Below are positions 8,618 to 16,105 of a stretch of DNA of 64,000 nucleotides, piece by piece. The DNA lies in contig NZ_PJRO01000002.1 of assembly GCF_002858745.1 (NCBI RefSeq), positions 283,006-347,005 on the forward strand, written 5' to 3'. Under the pieces are notes generated by a model. That model was not told where the DNA came from and made no database searches. It saw only the letters and a list, made by a program, of their open reading frames with translations. Positions within the stretch are counted from its first letter, which is position 1; each line of letters starts with the position of its first letter. The translations under genes and the position numbers were made by a program. The DNA is from Mesorhizobium loti (GTDB lineage Bacteria; Pseudomonadota; Alphaproteobacteria; Rhizobiales; Rhizobiaceae).

Positions 8618-9055
8618 TCAAGTCCGATCGGTTCGGGATTCCGGTGTCGAGATCAGATCATGATCGGGCCGAAACACCCACATGCGAAAAATCAGGTAGT
8701 TCACGGTCGGGATCAACACACAAATCGCCAAGGCACCCACAATGTAAGGTGCCTTCAACACGTCGTTCGCCAAGATCATGATTGCGAATGACATGCACAG
8801 TCCGCAAAGCGATGTGAGCGTGAAGCGAGCAATCTGCGACCTGGAACCGCTTTTCACCCGAAAAGCAAAGCGGCTCTGCAACGTATAAGACAGGAAAAGC
8901 GAGCCGAGGTAGCTCATGACGGAAGCGGCGACTGGCGATATCCCGACGACCAGAACCAGCGCGTTCACGAGTACAAAGTAAACCAGTGTGGAGGCGGCGC
9001 CGGCCAAGCCGAAGCGGAATACCCGATGCAGGCCAGGAGGCAGCCACCTGAGCAT
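8618..9055 (-). CDS. GtrA-family membrane protein (putative lipid-linked sugar flippase)
   Basis: The ~145-residue protein has four predicted membrane helices in the GtrA pattern: FRFGLAGAASTLVYFVLVNA, then a second helix ending NLFL-like at SYLGSLFLSYTLQ, and FRMWVF near the end. GtrA proteins are thought to flip undecaprenyl-phosphate-linked sugars across the inner membrane for O-antigen side-chain addition. In this operon a GtrB-like glycosyltransferase and a large polytopic protein complete the three-part gtr set. ATG 9055 is favoured, with GAGG just upstream; GTG 9097, ten bases after the rfbF stop, is possible. Longer versions overlapping rfbF are unlikely. Confidence 0.8.
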   Translation of the reverse strand: MLRWLPPGLHRVFRFGLAGAASTLVYFVLVNALVLVVGISPVAASVMSYLGSLFLSYTLQSRFAFRVKSGSRSQIARFTLTSLCGLCMSFAIMILANDVLKAPYIVGALAICVLIPTVNYLIFRMWVFRPDHDLISTPESRTDRT

Positions 9056-9104
9056 GACCTCGTCGATAAATCTGTGATGGTTTTCCGACGATTGCACGAC
9101 CGTC

Positions 9105-9875
9105 TTACCAACGCTTCCAGGGGGCTTTCCCCGAATTCCACAACGCCTCCAACTCCCGCTGATCCCGCAATGTGTCCATCGGTTTCCAGAAACCGCGATG
9201 GTGGTAAGCGCCCAGCTGTCCGTCGCGGGCAAGGCGTTCAAGAGGCTCCCGTTCCCAGGACGTCTCATCGGCTTCAATATAGTCGAAAATCCCGGGTTCA
9301 ACGACGAAGAAACCACCGTTTATCCAGCCGACCTCGCCATCCGGTTTCTCATGGAAGCGGGCAACGGCATCCGTAGAAACAATGTCGAGAACACCGAACC
9401 GGCCGGGAGAAGGGACCGCCGTGACCGTTGCAAGACGCTTGCCCGAGCGATGGAACCTCACAACGTCGGCGATATCCAAGTCGGCCACGCCGTCTCCATA
9501 GGTAACGCAGAAGGTCTCGTTCCCGACATACGGAGCGATGCGCTTGATACGACCGCCCGTCATAGTGTGCAGTCCGGTATTCACCAACGTCACGGTCCAG
9601 CGTTCGCTCGGGTCTCCGTGAAAATCCACTCGGTTTTCGCCGAGGTGAACCGTGATATCATAGTTTTCCGTGAAGTAATTGACAAAATACGTTTTGATTA
9701 AATGAGACTTGTAGCCACAACAAATGACAAAATCATCGAAGCCTGCAGCAGCATAAAGCTTCATGATATGCCAGATGATAGGCCTCCCTCCCACTTCCAC
9801 AAGTGGTTTTGGTATAACTTCAGTGGCCTCGGAGAGCCGTGTTCCTAAACCACCGGCAAGAATAACTACTTTCAT
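9105..9875 (-). CDS. rfbF: Glucose-1-phosphate cytidylyltransferase
   Basis: RfbF makes CDP-glucose from CTP and glucose-1-phosphate, the entry step of CDP-deoxysugar pathways. The protein (256 residues, normal length) starts with the nucleotidyltransferase signature KVVILAGGLGTRLSEAT, followed by IPKPLVEVGGRPIIWHIMK. It also has CVTYGDGVADLDI with the metal-binding aspartates, GWINGGFFVVEPG and GFWKPMDTLRD, which together distinguish cytidylyl- from thymidylyl-transferases. It lies two genes downstream of rfbG in the same operon, separated by the polytopic protein gene and preceded by a ~100-base gap that could hold an internal promoter. Confidence 0.95.
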   Translation of the reverse strand: MKVVILAGGLGTRLSEATEVIPKPLVEVGGRPIIWHIMKLYAAAGFDDFVICCGYKSHLIKTYFVNYFTENYDITVHLGENRVDFHGDPSERWTVTLVNTGLHTMTGGRIKRIAPYVGNETFCVTYGDGVADLDIADVVRFHRSGKRLATVTAVPSPGRFGVLDIVSTDAVARFHEKPDGEVGWINGGFFVVEPGIFDYIEADETSWEREPLERLARDGQLGAYHHRGFWKPMDTLRDQRELEALWNSGKAPWKRW

Positions 9876-9979
9876 TCCACCCCGCTTGCGCGTACCGACG
9901 CAGCCTCAATGAGAATTGCTCAGGCTCTTCTAGCAAATGAACGCTGACGATGCCGAGAAGGAAGCAAGATCAGCGCGCA

Positions 9980-12067
9980 CTACATTAGCCCCGCCTTCGA
10001 CGTCGAGCGAGGTTGCAGATGAAGCAGGCCCTTTTTCGACGCATCGACGATTGCATAGCGTGCAAGCAGAAGTTGATAAGCCTCGGGCAATTGGCCATTC
10101 CCACCGTCGTCGATGAAGAGATTCGGCTGCTGGTCCTTCAGCAAGGTCGTTACGAGCTGATCCAAGTCCTGCTGCAGCAGAATCTCGACGACACCAGGTC
10201 CTTTTACTGCCGATGCAAGCCCCGTTTCGGCAAAGAGCACGGATTGGCCGGCACTCAGGATAACGGTGGAGTCTGCGCTGCCCACTCGTTGACGGATAAA
10301 GCGCGCGTTCACATCGACAACAGTTTCCGTTGCCTCGTTGAGACGTTGGAAAACCGTGTCGCCGATACCGACTAGGTGCGGAATGCCGCCGATCATCGCA
10401 AAACATGCCGACAGGCTGAATGCCAGGATGGGCAAACTGGTCCAAGCAACGAAAGACGGCACTCGCGCCAATGCCTTGGCGCACAAAACCTGGTCGACAA
10501 ATGTGAAGGCGACAAGAATGGCCGGCCACAGAACGAAAGAGAGAACAATGTCGTGGGAGCGGCCTTGATAATAGGTGAAGATGCCGATCCCCATAACGCT
10601 GAGTAGCATGACGGCATCGGAGTGCAGATCGCTGCGGCCGCAGATCTGACGCGCAACGCCATAACCAAGTCCGCAAAGATACAGCGCGAAAACGATCACC
10701 CACGCATGGAACGGCAGCGGCAAAGGCAACATGCCAAACCCCGAGGAATAGAAAATTGACTGGTATTTCAGCCAATCGCCAAGCGAGAGGTTTCCATCGC
10801 CTTTGACGCTCAGATAGGTAAGGAAGGCCAGACAAACGAAGATGGGAATGACAACGACGAAGGCAAGGCGCCAGCCGTCCTGCTGGTGGGTGTCTTGAGA
10901 AGTGGCGACAAGACGAAGCAGGAAATAGGAGACAAGGGCACCGTAAGCGGGCATTCCCCAGTCGAAATTCCAGACAAGCCCCACCCCCGAAACCAGCGCA
11001 ACGCAACCGACATGGATCGGTTTCAATCCCTGTCGATGTGCGGTCAGGAAGCTCAAAGCCACCAGCGTGGGGAAAAGCATTCTTAGCGGCCAGATCTGAA
11101 AATACTCATGGCCGATCGCAGAATCCCAAAACAAAAACCAGGTCGATCCAACGAAAAAGAATATCGTCACTCCAGCGACGAGCCGAAGCAAGGCCGATTG
11201 GACCAGAATGGACAGTGTGCAGACAAGCGCCAGAAGCGAAATCAGATGCAGGATGGCGAGCAGGACGGAAAAGCCGAAAACAGAGAGCCCCGCAAGGCTT
11301 ACCAGAGGCGCAAGCAATTCAGCGTAAAGCCCATATTGGGCAGGTAGATCGACGAGCAATGTGTAGCCCTGGGCGACTTGGGTGACCGAATAAAACACCG
11401 CTTCAAAATGAAGATCGCCGTAGAGCATATCGGCTGAACGCACGCGAATTGCAGAGAGGCCCAAAGCCACCAGGGCGAGGAACAGGTCGACGTAAACGCC
11501 GTGACCGGCGCGTCGAAGAAAACGCCATTGTCCCCATCCGTGGATGAGCGCGCCGGCCAGAGCCGTCGCAAACACAACCATTGAGATGAAAGGCATGGAC
11601 AACACTCCTGCCGACCACACTTCCTTGCCAGTCAGAGTGTAGTGGGCGAAAGTCCCACAAAAGAGGCTGACCGCACCCACCATTGAAGCGACGTGCCAGG
11701 CTTGCAGGGCAGGGAGCCGCATACGTGCTGCGCTGTGACTTCGTTTCGCCCAGATCGCACCTACGACTGCCACCGGAAAGACGGCAACCACCGCCCCCAG
11801 ATATGCCGCTCTCTCTATCGGTTCGGGAGCAAGGAAACTGCGCCAGGGGGCTACGAAATCGGCGCTGGCTTTTCCGATATCGAGCGTCCGCTCGCCAAGC
11901 CAGACAGCAAGGCCCGCCGTCATCGCAGCGAGAAAGGCGGCAACCACCGTGATGAGCACGACAAGGATCGTGCAGGAGCAGCTACCCTGTCCCTCAAGCT
12001 CCGTGCTCACAGGCATGCTTGAAGCGGCCCCGCCGACAATGCCGCCCTCGAGACTCCTAGACGCCGG
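9980..12067 (-). CDS. Large polytopic membrane protein, candidate GT-C-like glycosyltransferase
   Basis: The protein is ~695 residues. After a short cytoplasmic start it is a long series of hydrophobic helices (roughly a dozen) with a soluble C-terminal part of ~120 residues beginning near RLNEATETVVDVNARF. I do not recognise a named family. Length, topology and position between CDP-sugar genes and next to GtrA/GtrB-like genes resemble the serotype-specific Gtr proteins that transfer a lipid-linked sugar onto O-antigen in the periplasm. This is inference from context. ATG 12067 overlaps the rfbG stop by eleven bases; ATG 12115 would reach much further into rfbG, and ATG 12016 is also possible. 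Confidence 0.65.
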   Translation of the reverse strand, partial: PASRSLEGGIVGGAASSMPVSTELEGQGSCSCTILVVLITVVAAFLAAMTAGLAVWLGERTLDIGKASADFVAPWRSFLAPEPIERAAYLGAVVAVFPVAVVGAIWAKRSHSAARMRLPALQAWHVASMVGAVSLFCGTFAHYTLTGKEVWSAGVLSMPFISMVVFATALAGALIHGWGQWRFLRRAGHGVYVDLFLALVALGLSAIRVRSADMLYGDLHFEAVFYSVTQVAQGYTLLVDLPAQYGLYAELLAPLVSLAGLSVFGFSVLLAILHLISLLALVCTLSILVQSALLRLVAGVTIFFFVGSTWFLFWDSAIGHEYFQIWPLRMLFPTLVALSFLTAHRQGLKPIHVGCVALVSGVGLVWNFDWGMPAYGALVSYFLLRLVATSQDTHQQDGWRLAFVVVIPIFVCLAFLTYLSVKGDGNLSLGDWLKYQSIFYSSGFGMLPLPLPFHAWVIVFALYLCGLGYGVARQICGRSDLHSDAVMLLSVMGIGIFTYYQGRSHDIVLSFVLWPAILVAFTFVDQVLCAKALARVPSFVAWTSLPILAFSLSACFAMIGGIPHLVGIGDTVFQRLNEATETVVDVNARFIRQRVGSADSTVILSAGQSVLFAETGLASAVKGPGVVEILLQQDLDQLVTTLLKDQQPNLFIDDGGNGQLPEAYQLLLARYAIVDASKKGLLHLQPRSTSKAGLM

Positions 12068-13148
12068 CATCGGCGCACTTGAAGCGATTATCGAGGAAAT
12101 CCCGAATGTCTTCATCCACGAGAACGACAGCGCTCTCCCCGGCGGTATTGCGTCGATACCAGGAAGCCGTTCGCGTTACGGCATCTTTTGCCTTCCATCT
12201 CGGCAGCCACCCCAGCTCCTTTCTGGCCAGGGAGGAGTCGATGGCAAGGAGACCAGCTTCTCGAGCGGCTTGTGATGGGTCATTCTCGGCACGCCACGAA
12301 ACGCCTCCGCCCCAGGCACCGGCAAACAAATCCGCGACTTCGCGGACAGACAGGACGTCGTCAGCTGAAGGGCCAAAATTCCATGCCCCCAGCGGATCAG
12401 GCTTCTGAGCAAGCAACTGTTCTGCGAGCATCAGGTATCCTGCGAGAGGGTCCAATACATGTTGCCATGGCCTGGACGAATGCGGATTGCGGACCGGCAA
12501 AGGCTGTTCGGTGCTGAATGCACGGGCGGCATCGGGAAGCAACCGATGGTCTGCCCAATCGCCACCTCCAATGACGTTGCCAGCCCGCGCCGTGGCGATC
12601 CGAGCCGCGCCGGCGTCGGCGAAATAAGATCTCGCCATCGAATGCACCACGATCTCGGCGGCAGCTTTGGAGGCGCTGTATGGGTCCTTGCCGCCCAGCG
12701 GATCGGTTTCCCGATACCCCCACACCCACTCGTTGTTGCGATACACTTTGTCGCTGGTCACCACAACCACAGCGCGTATGCTGGGGATATTGCGTACAGC
12801 GTCGAGCACGCGTGCGGTTCCCATCACGTTGGTATCAAATGTCCCGATCGGATCGGCATAGGACGGCAGCACGAGGGATTGCGCGGCAAGATGCAGCACC
12901 ACCTCGGGCCTGAAGCCGGTCAGCGCGGCTCCGAGCATTGCCGTATCGTTGATATTCCCTTCCAGGCTTTGGTGGCGTTTCAGGTCGAGTTCGCGATAGA
13001 GCAGGCGTGGCCTCGGGTCCCAACCATAGCCGAAGGTTTCAGCGCCAAGACGCGAAAGCAGGGCACAAAGCCATGCGCCTTTGAACCCCATATGTCCGGT
13101 GACGAACACACGGCGCCCCGTCCACAGATCGAAATTCAACAACGTCAT
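12057..13148 (-). CDS. rfbG: CDP-glucose 4,6-dehydratase
   Basis: This short-chain dehydrogenase/reductase enzyme converts CDP-glucose to CDP-4-keto-6-deoxyglucose using bound NAD. The nucleotide-binding motif is FVTGHMGFKGAWL, the active-site YxxxK is in DPYSASKAAAE, and VVTSDKVYRN replaces the usual TSTD segment, as is characteristic of RfbG. RPWQHVLDPLAGY is also conserved. The length of 363 residues is normal. It acts after RfbF, encoded two genes downstream. No rfbH (3-dehydrase) gene is in the window, so 3,6-dideoxy sugars are not the obvious product. Confidence 0.95.
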   Translation of the reverse strand: MTLLNFDLWTGRRVFVTGHMGFKGAWLCALLSRLGAETFGYGWDPRPRLLYRELDLKRHQSLEGNINDTAMLGAALTGFRPEVVLHLAAQSLVLPSYADPIGTFDTNVMGTARVLDAVRNIPSIRAVVVVTSDKVYRNNEWVWGYRETDPLGGKDPYSASKAAAEIVVHSMARSYFADAGAARIATARAGNVIGGGDWADHRLLPDAARAFSTEQPLPVRNPHSSRPWQHVLDPLAGYLMLAEQLLAQKPDPLGAWNFGPSADDVLSVREVADLFAGAWGGGVSWRAENDPSQAAREAGLLAIDSSLARKELGWLPRWKAKDAVTRTASWYRRNTAGESAVVLVDEDIRDFLDNRFKCADAGV

Positions 13149-13170
13149 TTGCCGCCGTACCCAGAAACGA

Positions 13171-14205
13171 TCACATTAACAGGCTTTTCTCGACACTGTC
13201 GGCGTCGTCGTCGAAGTTCACGAGATCGGATATTATCGTTGGTGGCCGCACGCGCACTTGATCGTAGATGCGCCCGACGTATAGCCCCAAAATGCCGAGA
13301 AAGATGCTGTTGAGCCCTATGCCGAACAGGATGAGAATCTGGGTCGTGGTAAAGCCTTTCGGCACCAGATCCGGCGAGGACAGCCGCAAAACGAAATAAA
13401 AGACCGAAAGCAGCACCGTTCCCAACGCAATCAATATGCCGACATGGAACGAAATCCGCAGCGGCAGGCTCGAATGCGCGACGATTCCATCCAGCGCAAG
13501 TCGCGCCAGGCCGCCAATCCGGAATTTGCTTTCATTGAAAAGGCGTTCGGTGCGATCGAAAGGGATGCCAACCTGCCGACGGGCAAGCGACGATATCAAT
13601 CCGCGCAGATACAAATGCGGGTCGTGGATACGTCGCAGTTTTTCGATGATCGAACGATCGATCAGACGAAAGTCCCCGGCGTCGGGAATAAGATGAGAAC
13701 CGTCGAGACGGCGCAGTACGCGATAGTACAGCCGCCGTCCCATAGACAGCATCGGATGCTCGCGCCGCCGGCGCCGCACGCCAACAACAACATCGTGCCC
13801 CTGCCGCCACTGCTCAAGAAAGGGCCCGAACATCGACGGAGGATCCTGCAGATCCGCGTCGATCTGGATCGCAGCAGCGCCACGTGCAAGACGATAACCG
13901 GTCAGCACAGACTTTTGAAAACCGAAATTCCGCGCGAAACGCGCCACACGAACATCAGGATCGCTGGCCGCAATCCGCGCCAGTTTTTCGAACGTTTGAT
14001 CGGTAGAATGGTTGTCTGTGAACAAATACTCGAAATGATAGTCGTCAAGCAGGGCCGTGGCGCGCTTCAGCTCGGAATAGGTCCTGTCGACGTTTTGTTC
14101 TTCGTTATACACCGGGATAACAATGGATATCAGCGGTGCCCCGGAAGCTTCTGCAGCCTGCCCTTTTCTGTCCCGAATCTCCATCTCCCCCCCCATTCCC
14201 ATCAT
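13171..14205 (-). CDS. GT2 glycosyltransferase of the GtrB/DPM/ArnC type
   Basis: The N-terminal GT-A domain begins SIVIPVYNEEQNVDRTY and has the DAD-type metal motif in AAAIQIDADLQDPPSMF. The C-terminus carries two membrane helices (SFHVGILIALGTVLLSVFYF and ILILFGIGLNSIFLGILGLY), followed by the GRIYDQVRVRP tail typical of GtrB and ArnC relatives. Such enzymes place a nucleotide-activated sugar on undecaprenyl phosphate at the cytoplasmic face. Here the donor is probably the CDP-deoxysugar made by its neighbours. The start overlaps the upstream methyltransferase stop (ATGA), indicating translational coupling. Confidence 0.9.
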   Translation of the reverse strand: MMGMGGEMEIRDRKGQAAEASGAPLISIVIPVYNEEQNVDRTYSELKRATALLDDYHFEYLFTDNHSTDQTFEKLARIAASDPDVRVARFARNFGFQKSVLTGYRLARGAAAIQIDADLQDPPSMFGPFLEQWRQGHDVVVGVRRRRREHPMLSMGRRLYYRVLRRLDGSHLIPDAGDFRLIDRSIIEKLRRIHDPHLYLRGLISSLARRQVGIPFDRTERLFNESKFRIGGLARLALDGIVAHSSLPLRISFHVGILIALGTVLLSVFYFVLRLSSPDLVPKGFTTTQILILFGIGLNSIFLGILGLYVGRIYDQVRVRPPTIISDLVNFDDDADSVEKSLLM

Positions 14206-15446
14206 CCAATGGCGCGGGCATCTTGGGTGAATGAAGCAAACTCGTTTACGCTAAAGATGTCCGTGATGGGCCCTCGATAACCGCGGGCACGGAGATAGTT
14301 ATGTATCTCCGACGAAATGTGCCAAGCGAAATTGAGCATCGGTGTCGGCCGATCGGCCTGCCAATCATAGTCATCGTCCGACAATATTGGAATTCTCGTT
14401 CCGGGCACGTAGTGACCTACCTTCATCGAGCCCGGCTTCTCATAGACAGCCGATATCATGGTTTCATCCAGTCCCAGCAGCTTCACCAATATGGCGGCCC
14501 GGCCTGGAAAAGCTTTCGCCGGCAATGGCCCATACTGCGCGACGGCATCGGCAATCTGTGCCCGCTTGGCTTGTTGCCAAACAGGTATTTTCGTCCCCAT
14601 CTCGCGGAGCCTATCACTGAAATCGCGCTCGTCACGCAATTCCTGATCTGGCTGTGCCTGCGTCACGCCTGCCGACCTTTGCTGCATCGTGACTCTGATA
14701 TTGCCTCCGTAACGCTGCGGAAACTCGGTGGCGACCAAGCTGAGCCCCAACGCATCTGCGATGTGCCGGAAGGAGGTCAGGCTGTAGGTTCGGGGATGCT
14801 CATGGTAAAATGTATCGAACTGGCATCCATCCAAGATCGACCCCAGGTAATGGTTTTCAATGACCAGCAAGGTACGCGGCCCGATCAGCACGCGCACAGA
14901 CTCCAATAGCCCCGACAGATCTTCAATATGAGCGAAAACATTTGTGAAGGTGATAACGTCCGGATGGCCATGCTTCTCCAAGACTGCCGAGGCGACAGCC
15001 GGCGTTACATAGTCTTCATAGACGAAGTGTCCCGCAGCTCTGGCGTCGGCAGCAGCACCAGTTGGCTCGATGCCAACGGTCTTGGCGCCGAGCTGTCCAA
15101 AGATCGACAGCAAGCTTCCATCGTTACACCCAATATCCAAGACAGTGAGGTTATCAAGCGAACCAAGGATACTTTCCGTTTTCCCGGCCAATTGCTTCAT
15201 TCCGTTCAGAACGTCGGCTGTATGCCTGGAGCGATAATGATAGGAAGAAGGAAACAAAGTATTCTTCGGTATTTGGAATTTTTGGTGAGCGGTTTTACAC
15301 CTGTCGCAAAACAATATAGAAATAGGGTATTCGACGTTATTGGAACTGTCTCCAACCCTTATTAAATCATCGCACATGGGGTGATTTCCAAGATCGATAA
15401 CGTCTTCCAAGGAAGAGCCGCCGCACACTTCACATTTGCTTATCAT
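14202..15446 (-). CDS. Sugar C-methyltransferase with N-terminal zinc-binding domain
   Basis: The 414-residue protein has the three-part layout of NovU/TylCIII/EvaC-like C-methyltransferases. These parts are an N-terminal cysteine cluster (CEVCGG, then FCDRCKTAHQ), a central SAM domain (LTVLDIGCNDGSLLSIFG, IENHYLGSIL, FYHEHPRTYSL) and a C-terminal C-methyltransferase domain with LLGLDETMISAVYEK. Known relatives add a methyl group to carbon 3 of nucleotide 4-keto-deoxysugars via the enolate. With rfbF and rfbG in the operon, CDP-4-keto-6-deoxyglucose is the likely substrate, which would give a branched sugar. It is the promoter-proximal gene of the minus-strand operon. Confidence 0.85.
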   Translation of the reverse strand: MISKCEVCGGSSLEDVIDLGNHPMCDDLIRVGDSSNNVEYPISILFCDRCKTAHQKFQIPKNTLFPSSYHYRSRHTADVLNGMKQLAGKTESILGSLDNLTVLDIGCNDGSLLSIFGQLGAKTVGIEPTGAAADARAAGHFVYEDYVTPAVASAVLEKHGHPDVITFTNVFAHIEDLSGLLESVRVLIGPRTLLVIENHYLGSILDGCQFDTFYHEHPRTYSLTSFRHIADALGLSLVATEFPQRYGGNIRVTMQQRSAGVTQAQPDQELRDERDFSDRLREMGTKIPVWQQAKRAQIADAVAQYGPLPAKAFPGRAAILVKLLGLDETMISAVYEKPGSMKVGHYVPGTRIPILSDDDYDWQADRPTPMLNFAWHISSEIHNYLRARGYRGPITDIFSVNEFASFTQDARAIG

Positions 15447-15519
15447 GTCTATTCTAACCCAGGAAAAAGATGGGGCAGGGCCCTAAGCTAACAGCTCTCT
15501 AACCCATCACGGCGAGCTG

Positions 15520-15927
15520 TTGAAGAGGTATTTCTCTGGCGTTGAAAACAGCCTCGCGATGAGCTTGCAGCAACCGAGAAAACCTATCGTTGATAGCAAA
15601 CATAAGGGCGATGCTGCGACAGCATCTCGGGTGACGCGGCCAATAGGGAGTTGCAGGGGGAGGAAGGAACCAAGATCAGGCCTTGGGGCGTTTCCGGGTG
15701 GATTGGTCGCCAAGATTTATATCGTCGCAGACGCCCTGCGGCTGGTCATCACGCCCGGCCAGCATGATGCTGCTGCCCAAGCGCTCGCTACTCGAAGGCC
15801 TCTAGGCGCCAGACCCATCCTTGCCAACTAAGTCTATGACAGCAACGCCTTGCGCACCATTGCCGCCGACAAGGGAACTCAGGCGCCGTCCTATGCCAAC
15901 GATCGGCTGAATGTCGATTCAGCCTAG
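15520..15927 (+). pseudogene. IS5-family transposase remnant
   Basis: One frame carries the mid-part of an IS5-type (IS427/IS1031-like) transposase. GGLVAKIYIVADALRLVITP corresponds to the usual GGLTTKIHAVVDALG segment. After a single TAA (15829-15831), which replaces the catalytic-region codons before the tyrosine, VYDSNALRTIAADKG corresponds to the conserved KAYDSNALR motif. It then stops at 15925. The 5' part is not transposase-like and the C-terminal third is missing, so it cannot be active. It lies between the two divergent halves of the polysaccharide locus, upstream of the minus-strand operon. Confidence 0.6.
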
Positions 15928-16105
15928 GCAACTTCCCTGAAGTGTATCACAACACTTTTGTAGTCACCTACAGAGTCAATTTTTGGGTGCACTCCAAGCT
16001 TCGTTCAGTCGCGCGGCCACGTCTCTTCAATCGCCGCTGTATCCTTGAAGCGGATTAACAGCGAAATCCGCATCCCGACATGCGGATGAATGAGAATTTA
16101 CTAGA

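Noticed and set aside
9930..11006. 358-residue minus-strand frame overlapping the 695-residue polytopic gene
   Set aside because: It lies in another frame of the same strand, is arginine/cysteine/serine rich and not membrane-like. The longer polytopic frame explains the region.
11109..11347. Plus-strand lysine/arginine-rich small frames inside the polytopic gene
   Set aside because: They are antisense translations of hydrophobic codons and have no ribosome binding sites.
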